This document shows, piece by piece, positions 47,180-54,171 of a stretch of DNA of 64,000 nt. Source of the DNA: Balneolaceae bacterium (lineage in GTDB: Bacteria > Bacteroidota > Rhodothermia > Balneolales > Balneolaceae); the NCBI GenBank assembly GCA_034521445.1, contig JAXHMM010000006.1, positions 496,001-560,000 of the forward strand, given 5' to 3'. Each line of letters starts with the position of its first letter. Positions within the stretch are counted from its first letter, which is position 1. The translations under genes and the position numbers were made by a program. The notes beneath the pieces are model-generated. The model was not told where the DNA came from and made no database searches. It saw only the letters and a program-made list of their open reading frames with translations.

Positions 47180-47461
47180 TTACGGGCAATTGTATGCTTC
47201 ACCCCCCGGTCCCAATATAAGCTGGCAATTCAGGGGTGGATCTAAATCGTGATTATAATCACAGGGGTTATAAAATCCCCATGGTTGACCGCCCACCTCG
47301 CAAGCTGCTATACTCCCACAATGGTAACATGGATTGTATTCACTTGGTTCTTCCGGCCCCGATTGCCATGAATAGACATTGGAGACGGTAAACGAAGTCA
47401 TACCGAAGGTAAAGACAAGTGCCGATAGGATTATCAGAGCTTTCGATTTTTTAAATAACAT
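47180..47461 (-). CDS. Small exported six-cysteine peptide, cassette 1
   Basis: A 93-residue protein: Lys-rich start, a hydrophobic leader (about 8-26) ending near SNVYSW, then an acidic core with six cysteines at 45, 48, 54, 67, 79 and 92 (CYHCGS, then ACE, PCD, NCQ, NCP). The pattern implies up to three disulfides. The leader and its NVYS stretch loosely recall the NVEALA-type small peptides found next to propeller genes in Bacteroides, without the NVEALA motif. It lies 23 bp after the thioredoxin-like gene. Function unknown. Confidence 0.75.
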   Translation of the reverse strand: MLFKKSKALIILSALVFTFGMTSFTVSNVYSWQSGPEEPSEYNPCYHCGSIAACEVGGQPWGFYNPCDYNHDLDPPLNCQLILGPGGEAYNCP

Positions 47462-47484
47462 GGCGGTACCTCTTTTGATTTGTA

Positions 47485-48099
47485 TTAGGATGCGCGAGAA
47501 TCCAGAATGGAAGCGAGCTCATTCAGGATGTTCTCTTTATCTTCTACCGGTGTCATAGCTCCTTTGGGTAACTGTACCCTGAACATCACCTGTTCAGCGG
47601 TTTTATCGATCACGATCAGTTGACCGTCGACAGTCTCATTATGGAAAGAAGTAAGCCTTGGCGGCAGAAAGGAAGTGACACTGTACAGTTTTGGGAGCTC
47701 GAAATCTGCGACGAGGGCAAACTGCCGTGCATATTGTTCCGTCTCCCCATGAAACCATATGACCTGGTCCAGTTCCAGGTTGGAAGTGGTGTCGTTCAAC
47801 AATCCTACATATTCATCAACCTCGTTCAGACAATTTCCGCAAGCTGCAGCAGGCATCAGGTACAATGCCATGACCCTCTTTGTTGAATCGCCCACATCGG
47901 TCAGCGAAGGGACATCCTCAGGTGGTTCATTCGGGATTTTAAAGCTATAGGATGAGGTATCCAGTTGATCCTCAGTCTGATAGTAGTAATCGGAATTACT
48001 TGGTTCGGTTGAGTCTGTGGCCGGAATCAGGGAGAGGATGAAAAACACGATTCCCCCGCAACACAATAGAAGTGCGATTATTTTGTCTCTAAATTTCAT
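47485..48099 (-). CDS. Membrane-anchored thioredoxin-like protein, cassette 1
   Basis: A 204-residue protein with one N-terminal transmembrane segment (about 7-26) and an extracytoplasmic domain. A CxxC site (CGNC, 87-90) in MALYLMPAAACGNCLNEVDE sits at the strand-helix junction expected of a thioredoxin fold; LPPRLTSFHNETVDGQLIVIDK follows as the later beta strands. Length and layout fit an anchored thiol oxidoreductase. It is first in the cassette and could form or reshuffle the disulfides of the six-cysteine peptide encoded next (inference). Nearly identical in three copies. Confidence 0.72.
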   Translation of the reverse strand: MKFRDKIIALLLCCGGIVFFILSLIPATDSTEPSNSDYYYQTEDQLDTSSYSFKIPNEPPEDVPSLTDVGDSTKRVMALYLMPAAACGNCLNEVDEYVGLLNDTTSNLELDQVIWFHGETEQYARQFALVADFELPKLYSVTSFLPPRLTSFHNETVDGQLIVIDKTAEQVMFRVQLPKGAMTPVEDKENILNELASILDSRAS

Positions 48100-48128
48100 A
48101 AGGCGAATCTTTGCTTCGCTCTCTCTTA

Positions 48129-48196
48129 ACCCTGATTCAGGGTAAAAAAAATAACCCTATATGCAAGATATTCCTAAATTTACGTAAATATACGTA
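48129..48196 (-). promoter_or_regulatory. Upstream regulatory region of cassette 1
   Basis: Two elements precede the thioredoxin-like gene. A perfect inverted repeat ACCCTGA-T-TCAGGGT lies at 48129-48143. At 48162-48196 a block reads TGCAAGA on the plus strand, then TTTACGTA and TATACGTA starting 10 bp apart. The second block recurs upstream of the peptide gene at 61206, so it is probably a promoter/activator site. No TAnnTTTG box is present. Confidence 0.6.
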
Positions 48197-48316
48197 CTCA
48201 AGTAGTAGGTTGAAGAATGAGGGATAAATGGTGTAACAGAATGAGCTCGAGTAGTTTATGGGGAAGATGCCTGGTAATAAACCCCTTTCAGTAATGACTC
48301 CGGAATAGTTTTTACA

Positions 48317-48385
48317 GACACCCTGCAGGACTTCGACCTGGCCCTGCTGGCCTATCTCAACAAGTGGAAAAACCTGGGGTAATGG
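48317..48385 (+). repeat. DUF58 gene 3'-end relic R1
   Basis: About 68 bp align with the last 22 codons, stop and 2-3 bases after the DUF58 gene (45707-45775), with roughly six differences. The frame still reads TDTLQDFDLALLAYLNKWKNLG and stop. Sequence on both sides is unrelated to DUF58. It separates cassette 1 from cassette 2. Confidence 0.9.
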
Positions 48386-48408
48386 TCAGTGACCGTCGAC
48401 CCATAGAA

Positions 48409-49581
48409 TTACTCTTCCATAACTATTTTAGTAACGCGGATGACGGGTACTCCAGAGGAGTAGTCCGCGTAATAGAGCTGGTTTTGATTGTCCAGGTGCA
48501 TGGCTACAAATACTGGGGAATCATCCTGCCGGGTGGTAAAATCGTCGCGAATGGGAGTGTAGCCAAGATAATTTCCATCCTTGTCAATAAATTCAATATT
48601 GTAGGTAGTGTTATTTCCTTCCGCAGTTTGTACAAAGTGAAGCAACCACTTATTGTTAGCCAGTAATGCTCTAGATCTGAGTTTAATTTGATACACTAAC
48701 GTGCTGGTATTGGGGGTTGCGCTTGCTGTAACCATGTTGTAGCGATTTTCATGATAAGATCTTCTATACTGCCATTCCAGTATCTCGTAGGAGTCATGTC
48801 CCGCAAAGTGGCCTTGGACCTCCCGGACGTACCCGCTCTTAGTATTCACCAGATATATGGAACCGTCTGATATTTTATGTGTAATAGCCAGTGTGGTGTC
48901 GTTAAGTTTTGCCAGTTGATAATCCCCCCCCATGGCAAATCGGGCTTCCACTGGCTCTTCTTTGTCAAACATCATATGGTCATAGACATTAAAAAGGGAA
49001 CGGGTCTTTTCCCAAGAATCACCGTCTATCAAATGTATGAGTCTATCTTTGTAATCAACGAAGTCAATATCCGCAACTTCATAAATCCAAGGGAATTGGA
49101 TTTCAACTGAGGCAAACTGATTATTTGGAAGTGGGACTATATCGCTCCCAGTCCAGTCCGGATGAGTCAAGTTCAGCGACTTCAAGGAATCCCCGAAATT
49201 GTAGAACCAGGTCAGACGCCCCAGCCTGCCATCATATGCAATAAGCTCATCGTTTTTTCCGACAGCTATAGCTGAAATGGATATAAACTCTCCGGGCCCT
49301 TTGCCCCGTCGCCCAATGTTCTTCAGATATTTCCCGTCCGGACTGAATACCCGGATGGAATTATTCATGGTCGTGATATAGATTCGGTTCTCGGAATCGG
49401 TCCGTATGTATCTGGGGCCGCCGAACAGGTATTCTGCCGGTGGGTTATTTTGATTGCCAATTACGAGCTGTTCCTCAAAGGTGACCGATCGCTCTTGGGC
49501 GGCTCCCTGATTTTGTAGGAATAATACTCCTGCAATAATGATACTTAAAATAGTGAAATAACGAATCGTCAAAGAGTACAC
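48409..49581 (-). CDS. Exported six-bladed beta-propeller protein, cassette 2
   Basis: About 390 residues, clearly paralogous to the cassette 1 propeller (same blade order, IGRRGKGPGEF, IYDG-like AYDGRLGRLTWF, C-terminal SSGVPVIRVTKIVMEE) but divergent in most blade surfaces. I place the start at a GTG at 49581, where the signal peptide (TILSIIIAGVLFLQNQGAAQ) matches copy 1; an upstream ATG at 49638 lies inside the intercistronic hairpin and adds an unlike N-terminus. Its upstream peptide gene is frameshifted. Confidence 0.78.
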   Translation of the reverse strand: MYSLTIRYFTILSIIIAGVLFLQNQGAAQERSVTFEEQLVIGNQNNPPAEYLFGGPRYIRTDSENRIYITTMNNSIRVFSPDGKYLKNIGRRGKGPGEFISISAIAVGKNDELIAYDGRLGRLTWFYNFGDSLKSLNLTHPDWTGSDIVPLPNNQFASVEIQFPWIYEVADIDFVDYKDRLIHLIDGDSWEKTRSLFNVYDHMMFDKEEPVEARFAMGGDYQLAKLNDTTLAITHKISDGSIYLVNTKSGYVREVQGHFAGHDSYEILEWQYRRSYHENRYNMVTASATPNTSTLVYQIKLRSRALLANNKWLLHFVQTAEGNNTTYNIEFIDKDGNYLGYTPIRDDFTTRQDDSPVFVAMHLDNQNQLYYADYSSGVPVIRVTKIVMEE

Positions 49582-49620
49582 GACAAGTCTTTTGGCATAT
49601 ATTGAAAAAAAGTAGTTGCA

Positions 49621-49650
49621 CCCACCCATTGCGGACATTCAATGAGTGGG
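49621..49650 (-). repeat. Intercistronic inverted repeat, cassette 2
   Basis: CCCACCCATTG and CAATGAGTGGG form an 11-bp stem with one mismatch (a G-U pair in the minus-strand RNA) around 8 nt. It has the same place as the hairpin of cassette 1. A T7 run follows about 12 nt later. Confidence 0.65.
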
Positions 49651-49677
49651 CGAACTATGAAATTGCGATCAATTAAA

Positions 49678-49954
49678 TTATGGACAATCGGTTAGTCCTT
49701 CATCAGGCCCTAACTCAAGCTGGCAATTTTGAGGCGGGTCTTCTTCGTCGTCATAGTCACAGGGATTGTAGAAACCCCAAGGTTGACCACCCAGCGCACA
49801 AGCTATATAACTTCCACAATGATAACAGGGATTATATTCTCCCGGTGGGTCCGTCTGCCACGGGGTAAACATTGGAGACGGTAAACGAAGTCATACCGAA
49901 GGTAAAGACAAGTGCCGATAGGATTATCAGCGCTTTCGATTTTTTAAATAACAT
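49678..49954 (-). pseudogene. Six-cysteine peptide gene of cassette 2, frameshifted
   Basis: From the ATG at 49954 the leader is nearly identical to copy 1 through SNVY. One extra base in a run of C then shifts the frame. The core (CYHCGSYIACALGGQPWGFY and four further residues-pattern cysteines) continues in the other frame to the stop at 49678 and keeps all six cysteines. Either a recent inactivating insertion or a sequencing error in a homopolymer. Confidence 0.75.
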
Positions 49955-49977
49955 GGCGGTACCTCTTTTGATTTGTG

Positions 49978-50592
49978 TTAGGATGCGCGAGAATCCAGAA
50001 TGGAAGCGAGCTCATTCAGGATGTTCTCTTTATCTTCTACCGGTGTCATAGCTCCTTTGGGTAACTGTACCCTGAACATCACCTGTTCAGCGGTTTTATC
50101 GATCACGATCAGTTGACCGTCGACAGTCTCATTATGGAAAGAAGTAAGCCTTGGCGGCAGAAAGGAAGTGACACTGTACAGTTTTGGGAGCTCGAAATCT
50201 GCGACGAGGGCAAACTGCCGTGCATATTGTTCCGTCTCCCCATGAAACCATATGACCTGGTCCAGTTCCAGGTTGGAAGTGGTGTCGTTCAACAATCCTA
50301 CATATTCATCAACCTCGTTCAGACAATTTCCGCAAGCTGCAGCAGGCATCAGGTACAATGCCATGACCCTCTTTGTTGAATCGCCCACATCGGTCAGCGA
50401 AGGGACATCCTCAGGTGGTTCATTCGGGATTTTAAAGCTATAGGATGAGGTATCCAATTGATCCTCAGTCTGATAGTAGTAATCGGAATTCCTTGGTTCG
50501 GATGAGTCGGTGGCCGGAATCAGGGAGAGGGTGAAAAACACGATTCCCCCGCAACACAATAGAAGTGCGATTATTTTGTCTCTAAATTTCAT
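49978..50592 (-). CDS. Membrane-anchored thioredoxin-like protein, cassette 2
   Basis: Differs from the cassette 1 copy by only three residues (Thr for Ile at about 21, Ser for Thr at 31, Arg for Ser at 34). The transmembrane anchor and CGNC site are intact. Near-identity against divergent neighbours points to recent duplication or gene conversion of this segment. Confidence 0.72.
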   Translation of the reverse strand: MKFRDKIIALLLCCGGIVFFTLSLIPATDSSEPRNSDYYYQTEDQLDTSSYSFKIPNEPPEDVPSLTDVGDSTKRVMALYLMPAAACGNCLNEVDEYVGLLNDTTSNLELDQVIWFHGETEQYARQFALVADFELPKLYSVTSFLPPRLTSFHNETVDGQLIVIDKTAEQVMFRVQLPKGAMTPVEDKENILNELASILDSRAS

Positions 50593-50622
50593 AAGGCGAA
50601 TCTTTTACTTCGCTCTCTCTTA

Positions 50623-50689
50623 ACCCTGATTCAGGGTAAGAAAATAACCCTATATGCAAGATATTCCTAAATTTACGTAATTATACGTA
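50623..50689 (-). promoter_or_regulatory. Upstream regulatory region of cassette 2
   Basis: Same layout as cassette 1: inverted repeat ACCCTGA-T-TCAGGGT at 50623-50637 and, at 50655-50689, TGCAAGA followed by TTTACGTA and TATACGTA with 10-bp spacing. A single base differs between the two half sites. Confidence 0.6.
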
Positions 50690-50809
50690 CTCAAGTAGTA
50701 GGTTGAAGAATGAGGGATAAATGGTGTAACAGAATGAGCTCGAGTGGTTTATGGGGATGATGCCTGGTAATAAACCGCTTTCAGTAATGACTCCGGAATA
50801 GTTTTTACA

Positions 50810-50878
50810 GACACCCTGCAGGACTTCGACCTAGCCCTGCTGGCCTATCTCAACAAGCGGAAAAATCTGGGGTAATGG
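50810..50878 (+). repeat. DUF58 gene 3'-end relic R2
   Basis: Second copy of the DUF58 tail; reads TDTLQDFDLALLAYLNKRKNLG and stop. It differs from R1 by a few bases and restores the CGG codon for Arg. Separates cassette 2 from cassette 3. Confidence 0.9.
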
Positions 50879-50901
50879 TCAGTGACCGTCGACCCATATA
50901 A

Positions 50902-52064
50902 TTACTCTTCCATAACTATTTTAGTAACGCGGATGACGGGTACTCCGGAGGAGTAGTCTACATAGTAGAGCTGGTCTAGATCATCCAAGTGTTTGGGATA
51001 GAATTTCTGTTTTAGATCCATAATAGTTGTAAAATCATCATTTATAGGGATATATCCGAGGTAGTTTCCTCCCTGGTCAATAAACTCCATATAAGATGAA
51101 CTGGTACCTCCATTCGCTGTTTGAACAAAGTTGAGTCCCCACTTGTCATTGGTCAGCAAAGCTCGAGACTCAAGTTTTTTTTGAAAGACCACTTGTTGAT
51201 TTCCTCCTAATATTACAATTCCAACTCGTTCATCTGCATATACAAACTTATTATCCAATCCAGCACTACATAGGGTTCCATGCCTGTAAAGCGTTCGCAG
51301 TACCGTTGACTACGCTGTTTTTCAAATTCAAAAGGTATATTGAACCATCATAGATTTGGTTGGTGAGGGCGATGGTTGAATCGTTTAGCATCCCTATTCT
51401 ATAACCGCCTCTTGAGAAATGAGCCTCTATTGGCATATTCATATCAAACATATGGTTTGATACCTTGTAATATGAGCGAATACGCTTTGAAAAACTGTTA
51501 TCTACTATATGCAATAAAGAATCACCAAGATTAAGGGCATCATATTCACCTGCATATTGATATATCCAGGCTTGTTCAGGGAAGCGGTTACATACCGTTC
51601 CCTATCCTTTATAGGGAATATCTGTGCTCTCCCATCCAAGCAGGGTGTGAGGCGTTACGGGACTCCAAGGAATCACCTAAATTATAGAATATTGAAACGC
51701 GTCTTGATCTACCATCATAAATGATAAGTTCATCGTGAATGCCAATTGCCATACCTGATATAGCAATGAATTCTCCTGGCCCTCTTCCTCGTCTGCCTAC
51801 CGTTTTTAGATACTTGCCATCTGGATCATATATCCGGATGGTGTTGTTCATGGTTGCTACATAGATATTATACTTAGAGTCTGTTTCAATGAACTTGGGC
51901 CCGCCGAATAGGTATTCCTTGGGTGCACTCTGTTGATCGCCAAGGACTAATTGCTCGTCAAAATTCACCGTTAACTCTTGGGCAAATCCGGGCTGATTGG
52001 AGCTTAATATTACTATCAAGATAAAATTACAGGCTACAATAAGACGGAATTGCCAAGGACTCAT
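50902..52064 (-). pseudogene. Beta-propeller gene of cassette 3, multiply frameshifted
   Basis: Three frames together cover a full propeller. An N-terminal part (52064 to about 51609) has signal peptide, GRRGRGPGEF and IYDGRSRRVSIFYN. A middle part (about 51514-51266) has SIYLLNLKN. A C-terminal part (51258-50902) ends SSGVPVIRVTKIVMEE. At least two frameshifts and a stop separate them, so no functional product is expected. It is the most diverged of the three propellers. Confidence 0.85.
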
Positions 52065-52148
52065 TGATATTTCTCAGTGTGATTTTTAAGATTCAATCGT
52101 TTCTCTTTTTCTGGTGGGTTCTTGGTGAAGAGTTATAGCATGTCCTAT

Positions 52149-52168
52149 AAAAACAGGGGGATGTTTTT
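52149..52168 (-). repeat. Intercistronic hairpin, cassette 3
   Basis: AAAAACA and TGTTTTT form a 7-bp stem just after the peptide stop; on the minus strand the second arm ends in TTTTT, so this one resembles a weak terminator. The position matches the inverted repeats of the other cassettes. Confidence 0.55.
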
Positions 52169-52179
52169 CCTAACTCCGA

Positions 52180-52467
52180 TTATGGACAGTCCACAAGTTC
52201 ATCATCACCGTTTCCAACTCCCCAAAATATACAGTACTCTGGTGTTCCATATTCACTTGGTTGTATCGTACAATCCGAGTTGTAAACGCCATAAGGTTGG
52301 CCGCCAGTAAGACATGCTGAATAACTTCCACAGTGGTAACAAGGGTCAGAAGTCTCCGGGTCCTCTATTTGCCATGAATAGACATTGGAGACGGTAAACG
52401 AAGTCAGTCCGAATGTAAAGACCAGCGCGGAAAGGATGACCAGCGCTTTCGATTTTTTAAATAACAT
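52180..52467 (-). CDS. Small exported six-cysteine peptide, cassette 3
   Basis: A 95-residue protein. The leader (1-32) is almost identical to copy 1, ending SNVYSWQ. The core keeps CYHCGS and six cysteines (43, 46, 52, 66, 79, 94), but the loops between the later cysteines are different in length and sequence (TIQPSEYGTPEY, IFWGVGNGDDELVD). Conserved leader with diversified core is typical of polymorphic secreted peptides. Its own propeller is a pseudogene. Confidence 0.75.
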   Translation of the reverse strand: MLFKKSKALVILSALVFTFGLTSFTVSNVYSWQIEDPETSDPCYHCGSYSACLTGGQPYGVYNSDCTIQPSEYGTPEYCIFWGVGNGDDELVDCP

Positions 52468-52490
52468 GGCGGTACCTCTTTTGATTTGTG

Positions 52491-53105
52491 TTAGGATGCG
52501 CGAGAATCCAGAATGGAAGCGAGCTCATTCAGGATGTTCTCTTTATCTTCTACCGGTGTCATAGCTCCTTTGGGTAACTGTACCCTGAACATCACCTGTT
52601 CAGCGGTTTTATCGATCACGATCAGTTGACCGTCGACAGTCTCATTATGGAAAGAAGTAAGCCTTGGCGGCAGAAAGGAAGTGACACTGTACAGTTTTGG
52701 GAGCTCGAAATCTGCTACGAGGGCAAACTGCCGTGCATATTGTTCCGTCTCCCCATGAAACCTTATGACCTGGTCCAGTTCCAGGTTGGAAGTGGTGTCG
52801 TTCAACAATCCTACATATTCATCAACCTCGTTCAGACAATTTCCGCAAGCTGCAGCAGGCATCAGGTACAATGCCATGACCCTCTTTGTTGAATCGCCCA
52901 CATCGGTCAGCGAAGGGACATCCTCAGGTGGTTCATTCGGGATTTTAAAGCTATAGGATGAGGTATCCAGTTGATCCTCAGTCTGATAGTAGTAATCGGA
53001 ATTCCTTGGTTCGGATGAGTCGGTGGCCGGAATCAGGGAGAGGATGAAAAACACGATTCCCCCGCAACACAATAGAAGTGCGATTATTTTGTCTCTAAAT
53101 TTCAT
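52491..53105 (-). CDS. Membrane-anchored thioredoxin-like protein, cassette 3
   Basis: Differs from copy 2 at two positions (Ile at about 21 and Arg for Trp in the QVIRFH segment). CGNC and the anchor are intact. Third near-identical copy. Confidence 0.72.
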   Translation of the reverse strand: MKFRDKIIALLLCCGGIVFFILSLIPATDSSEPRNSDYYYQTEDQLDTSSYSFKIPNEPPEDVPSLTDVGDSTKRVMALYLMPAAACGNCLNEVDEYVGLLNDTTSNLELDQVIRFHGETEQYARQFALVADFELPKLYSVTSFLPPRLTSFHNETVDGQLIVIDKTAEQVMFRVQLPKGAMTPVEDKENILNELASILDSRAS

Positions 53106-53134
53106 AAGGCGAATCTTTACTTCGCTCTCTCTTA

Positions 53135-53202
53135 ACCCTGATTCAGGGTAAAAAAAATAACCCTATATGCAAGATATTCCTAAATTTACGTAATTATACG
53201 TA
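53135..53202 (-). promoter_or_regulatory. Upstream regulatory region of cassette 3
   Basis: Inverted repeat ACCCTGA-T-TCAGGGT at 53135-53149 and the TGCAAGA ... TTTACGTA ... TATACGTA block at 53168-53202, as in cassettes 1 and 2. Confidence 0.6.
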
Positions 53203-53322
53203 CTCAAGTAGTAGGTTGAAGAATGAGGGATAAATGGTGTAACAGAATGAGCTCGAGTGGTTTATGGGGATGATGCCTGGTAATAAACCGCTTTCAGTAA
53301 TGACTCCGGAATAGTTTTTACA

Positions 53323-53390
53323 GACACCCTGCAGGACTTCGACCTAGCCCTGCTGGCCTATCTCAACAAGCGGAAAAATCTGGGATAGGG
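53323..53390 (+). repeat. DUF58 gene 3'-end relic R3
   Basis: Third copy of the DUF58 tail, ending in a TAG stop at 53386-53388 followed by GGTGATTCAA, the same short string that lies about 30 bp after the real DUF58 gene (near 45803). It marks the outer edge of the cassette array, next to the toxin-antitoxin operon. Confidence 0.88.
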
Positions 53391-53394
53391 TGAT

Positions 53395-53760
53395 TCAACC
53401 CGGTAGATCGGATAGCTTGATACGGTCGTAGGATCCTCTCTTATCCTCGGGGTGTGGCTCAATGCCCAGAATGGTAATTTCTTTTCGATTTGGGCCATAC
53501 GTCCAGAAGATACGCCTGGCTTTCTGACCCTGGTCGAGGTACGATTGCCATATCTTCATATCGTACTTGTTGCTGAGAGCCTCAATCTCATGAGTTCGCA
53601 GGCCGGGATGACGTGGGTTGTTACTCAGGAACCGAAGGGTTTTGGCAAGTTTGTTGAACAATTCTATCTCCTGAGTGTCCATCTCACCCGTTTTTTTCTT
53701 ATCAAGAAGAGAGTCCCAGAAATTTTTCATTCCCGGGACTCCCATGCGTATGGCAAACAT
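53395..53760 (-). CDS. RelE/ParE-like toxin-family protein
   Basis: A 121-residue basic protein. The N-terminal helices (KNFWDSLLDKKKTGEMDTQEI) and LSNNPRHPGLRTHEI lead to a beta core KIWQSYLDQGQKARRIFWTYGPNRKEITILGIEPHPED, listed here as landmarks of the Bacteroidota toxin-like family with a RelE/YoeB-like fold. Ribosome-dependent mRNA cleavage is plausible but not shown. The start at 53760 has GGAG at good spacing; M11 is an alternative. It lies 12 bp after the antitoxin gene. Confidence 0.75.
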   Translation of the reverse strand: MFAIRMGVPGMKNFWDSLLDKKKTGEMDTQEIELFNKLAKTLRFLSNNPRHPGLRTHEIEALSNKYDMKIWQSYLDQGQKARRIFWTYGPNRKEITILGIEPHPEDKRGSYDRIKLSDLPG

Positions 53761-53772
53761 GATTGCTCCAGG

Positions 53773-54030
53773 TTAGTCGAGGAGCTCCTCCAGTTCATCC
53801 ATGTCGATCGGATCCGATACCTCTCCTTCTTTATACTTGGTTATGGCTTTGTCCATCATTTCCAGCGTATTTCGAGAAATTTCGTCCGGGTGAACCAGCT
53901 CGCGCGGACTCAGTTCGATGGTACCGTCCTCATGCTCGGTAACATGGTAGTACGTAGTCCGTGCCCCTCGAATGGTTATTCGTTTTTTGGAGTCCAACTT
54001 TGCGTTGTACTCCCTCACAAGGTTGTCCAT
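53773..54030 (-). CDS. AbrB/SpoVT-like antitoxin
   Basis: About 85 residues: KLDSKKRITIRG and TYYHVTEHEDGTIELSPREL form a swapped-hairpin-like AbrB DNA-binding domain, followed by an acidic C-terminal tail (SDPIDMDELEELLD) that could wrap the toxin. The start was set at 54030, not 54123, because AGGAGG stands 5-6 bp upstream, a rare strong Shine-Dalgarno site for this genome. First gene of the pair. Confidence 0.78.
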   Translation of the reverse strand: MDNLVREYNAKLDSKKRITIRGARTTYYHVTEHEDGTIELSPRELVHPDEISRNTLEMMDKAITKYKEGEVSDPIDMDELEELLD

Positions 54031-54108
54031 AATGGCCTCCTGAACAGCGTGTCTGTAATTATTATAGTGCTGCCCTCTTTGTCTGAGGTTGCTTTTAATG
54101 TGGGAATA

Positions 54109-54120
54109 TGGGAATTCCCA
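54109..54120. promoter_or_regulatory. Palindromic operator candidate of the toxin-antitoxin operon
   Basis: TGGGAATTCCCA is a perfect 12-bp palindrome about 80 bp upstream of the antitoxin start, with a further TGGGAAT half site at 54101. Autorepression by the AbrB-like antitoxin is the simplest reading. Confidence 0.45.
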
Positions 54121-54171
54121 CACAAATATTACGTAGATATCCTGAATAATTCAACCCTGAGGCAAACAGGT

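Noticed and set aside
48150-48196. Sigma-54 promoter at the TTGC element upstream of the cassettes
   Set aside because: The GG and GC doublets are not 10 bp apart, the GG is missing in the cassette 5 version, and no enhancer-binding protein is encoded nearby.
45774-53390. Integron or transposon carrying the cassettes
   Set aside because: No integrase, transposase, terminal inverted repeats or target-site duplications were found; the repeats are relics of a coding sequence rather than attC-like palindromes.
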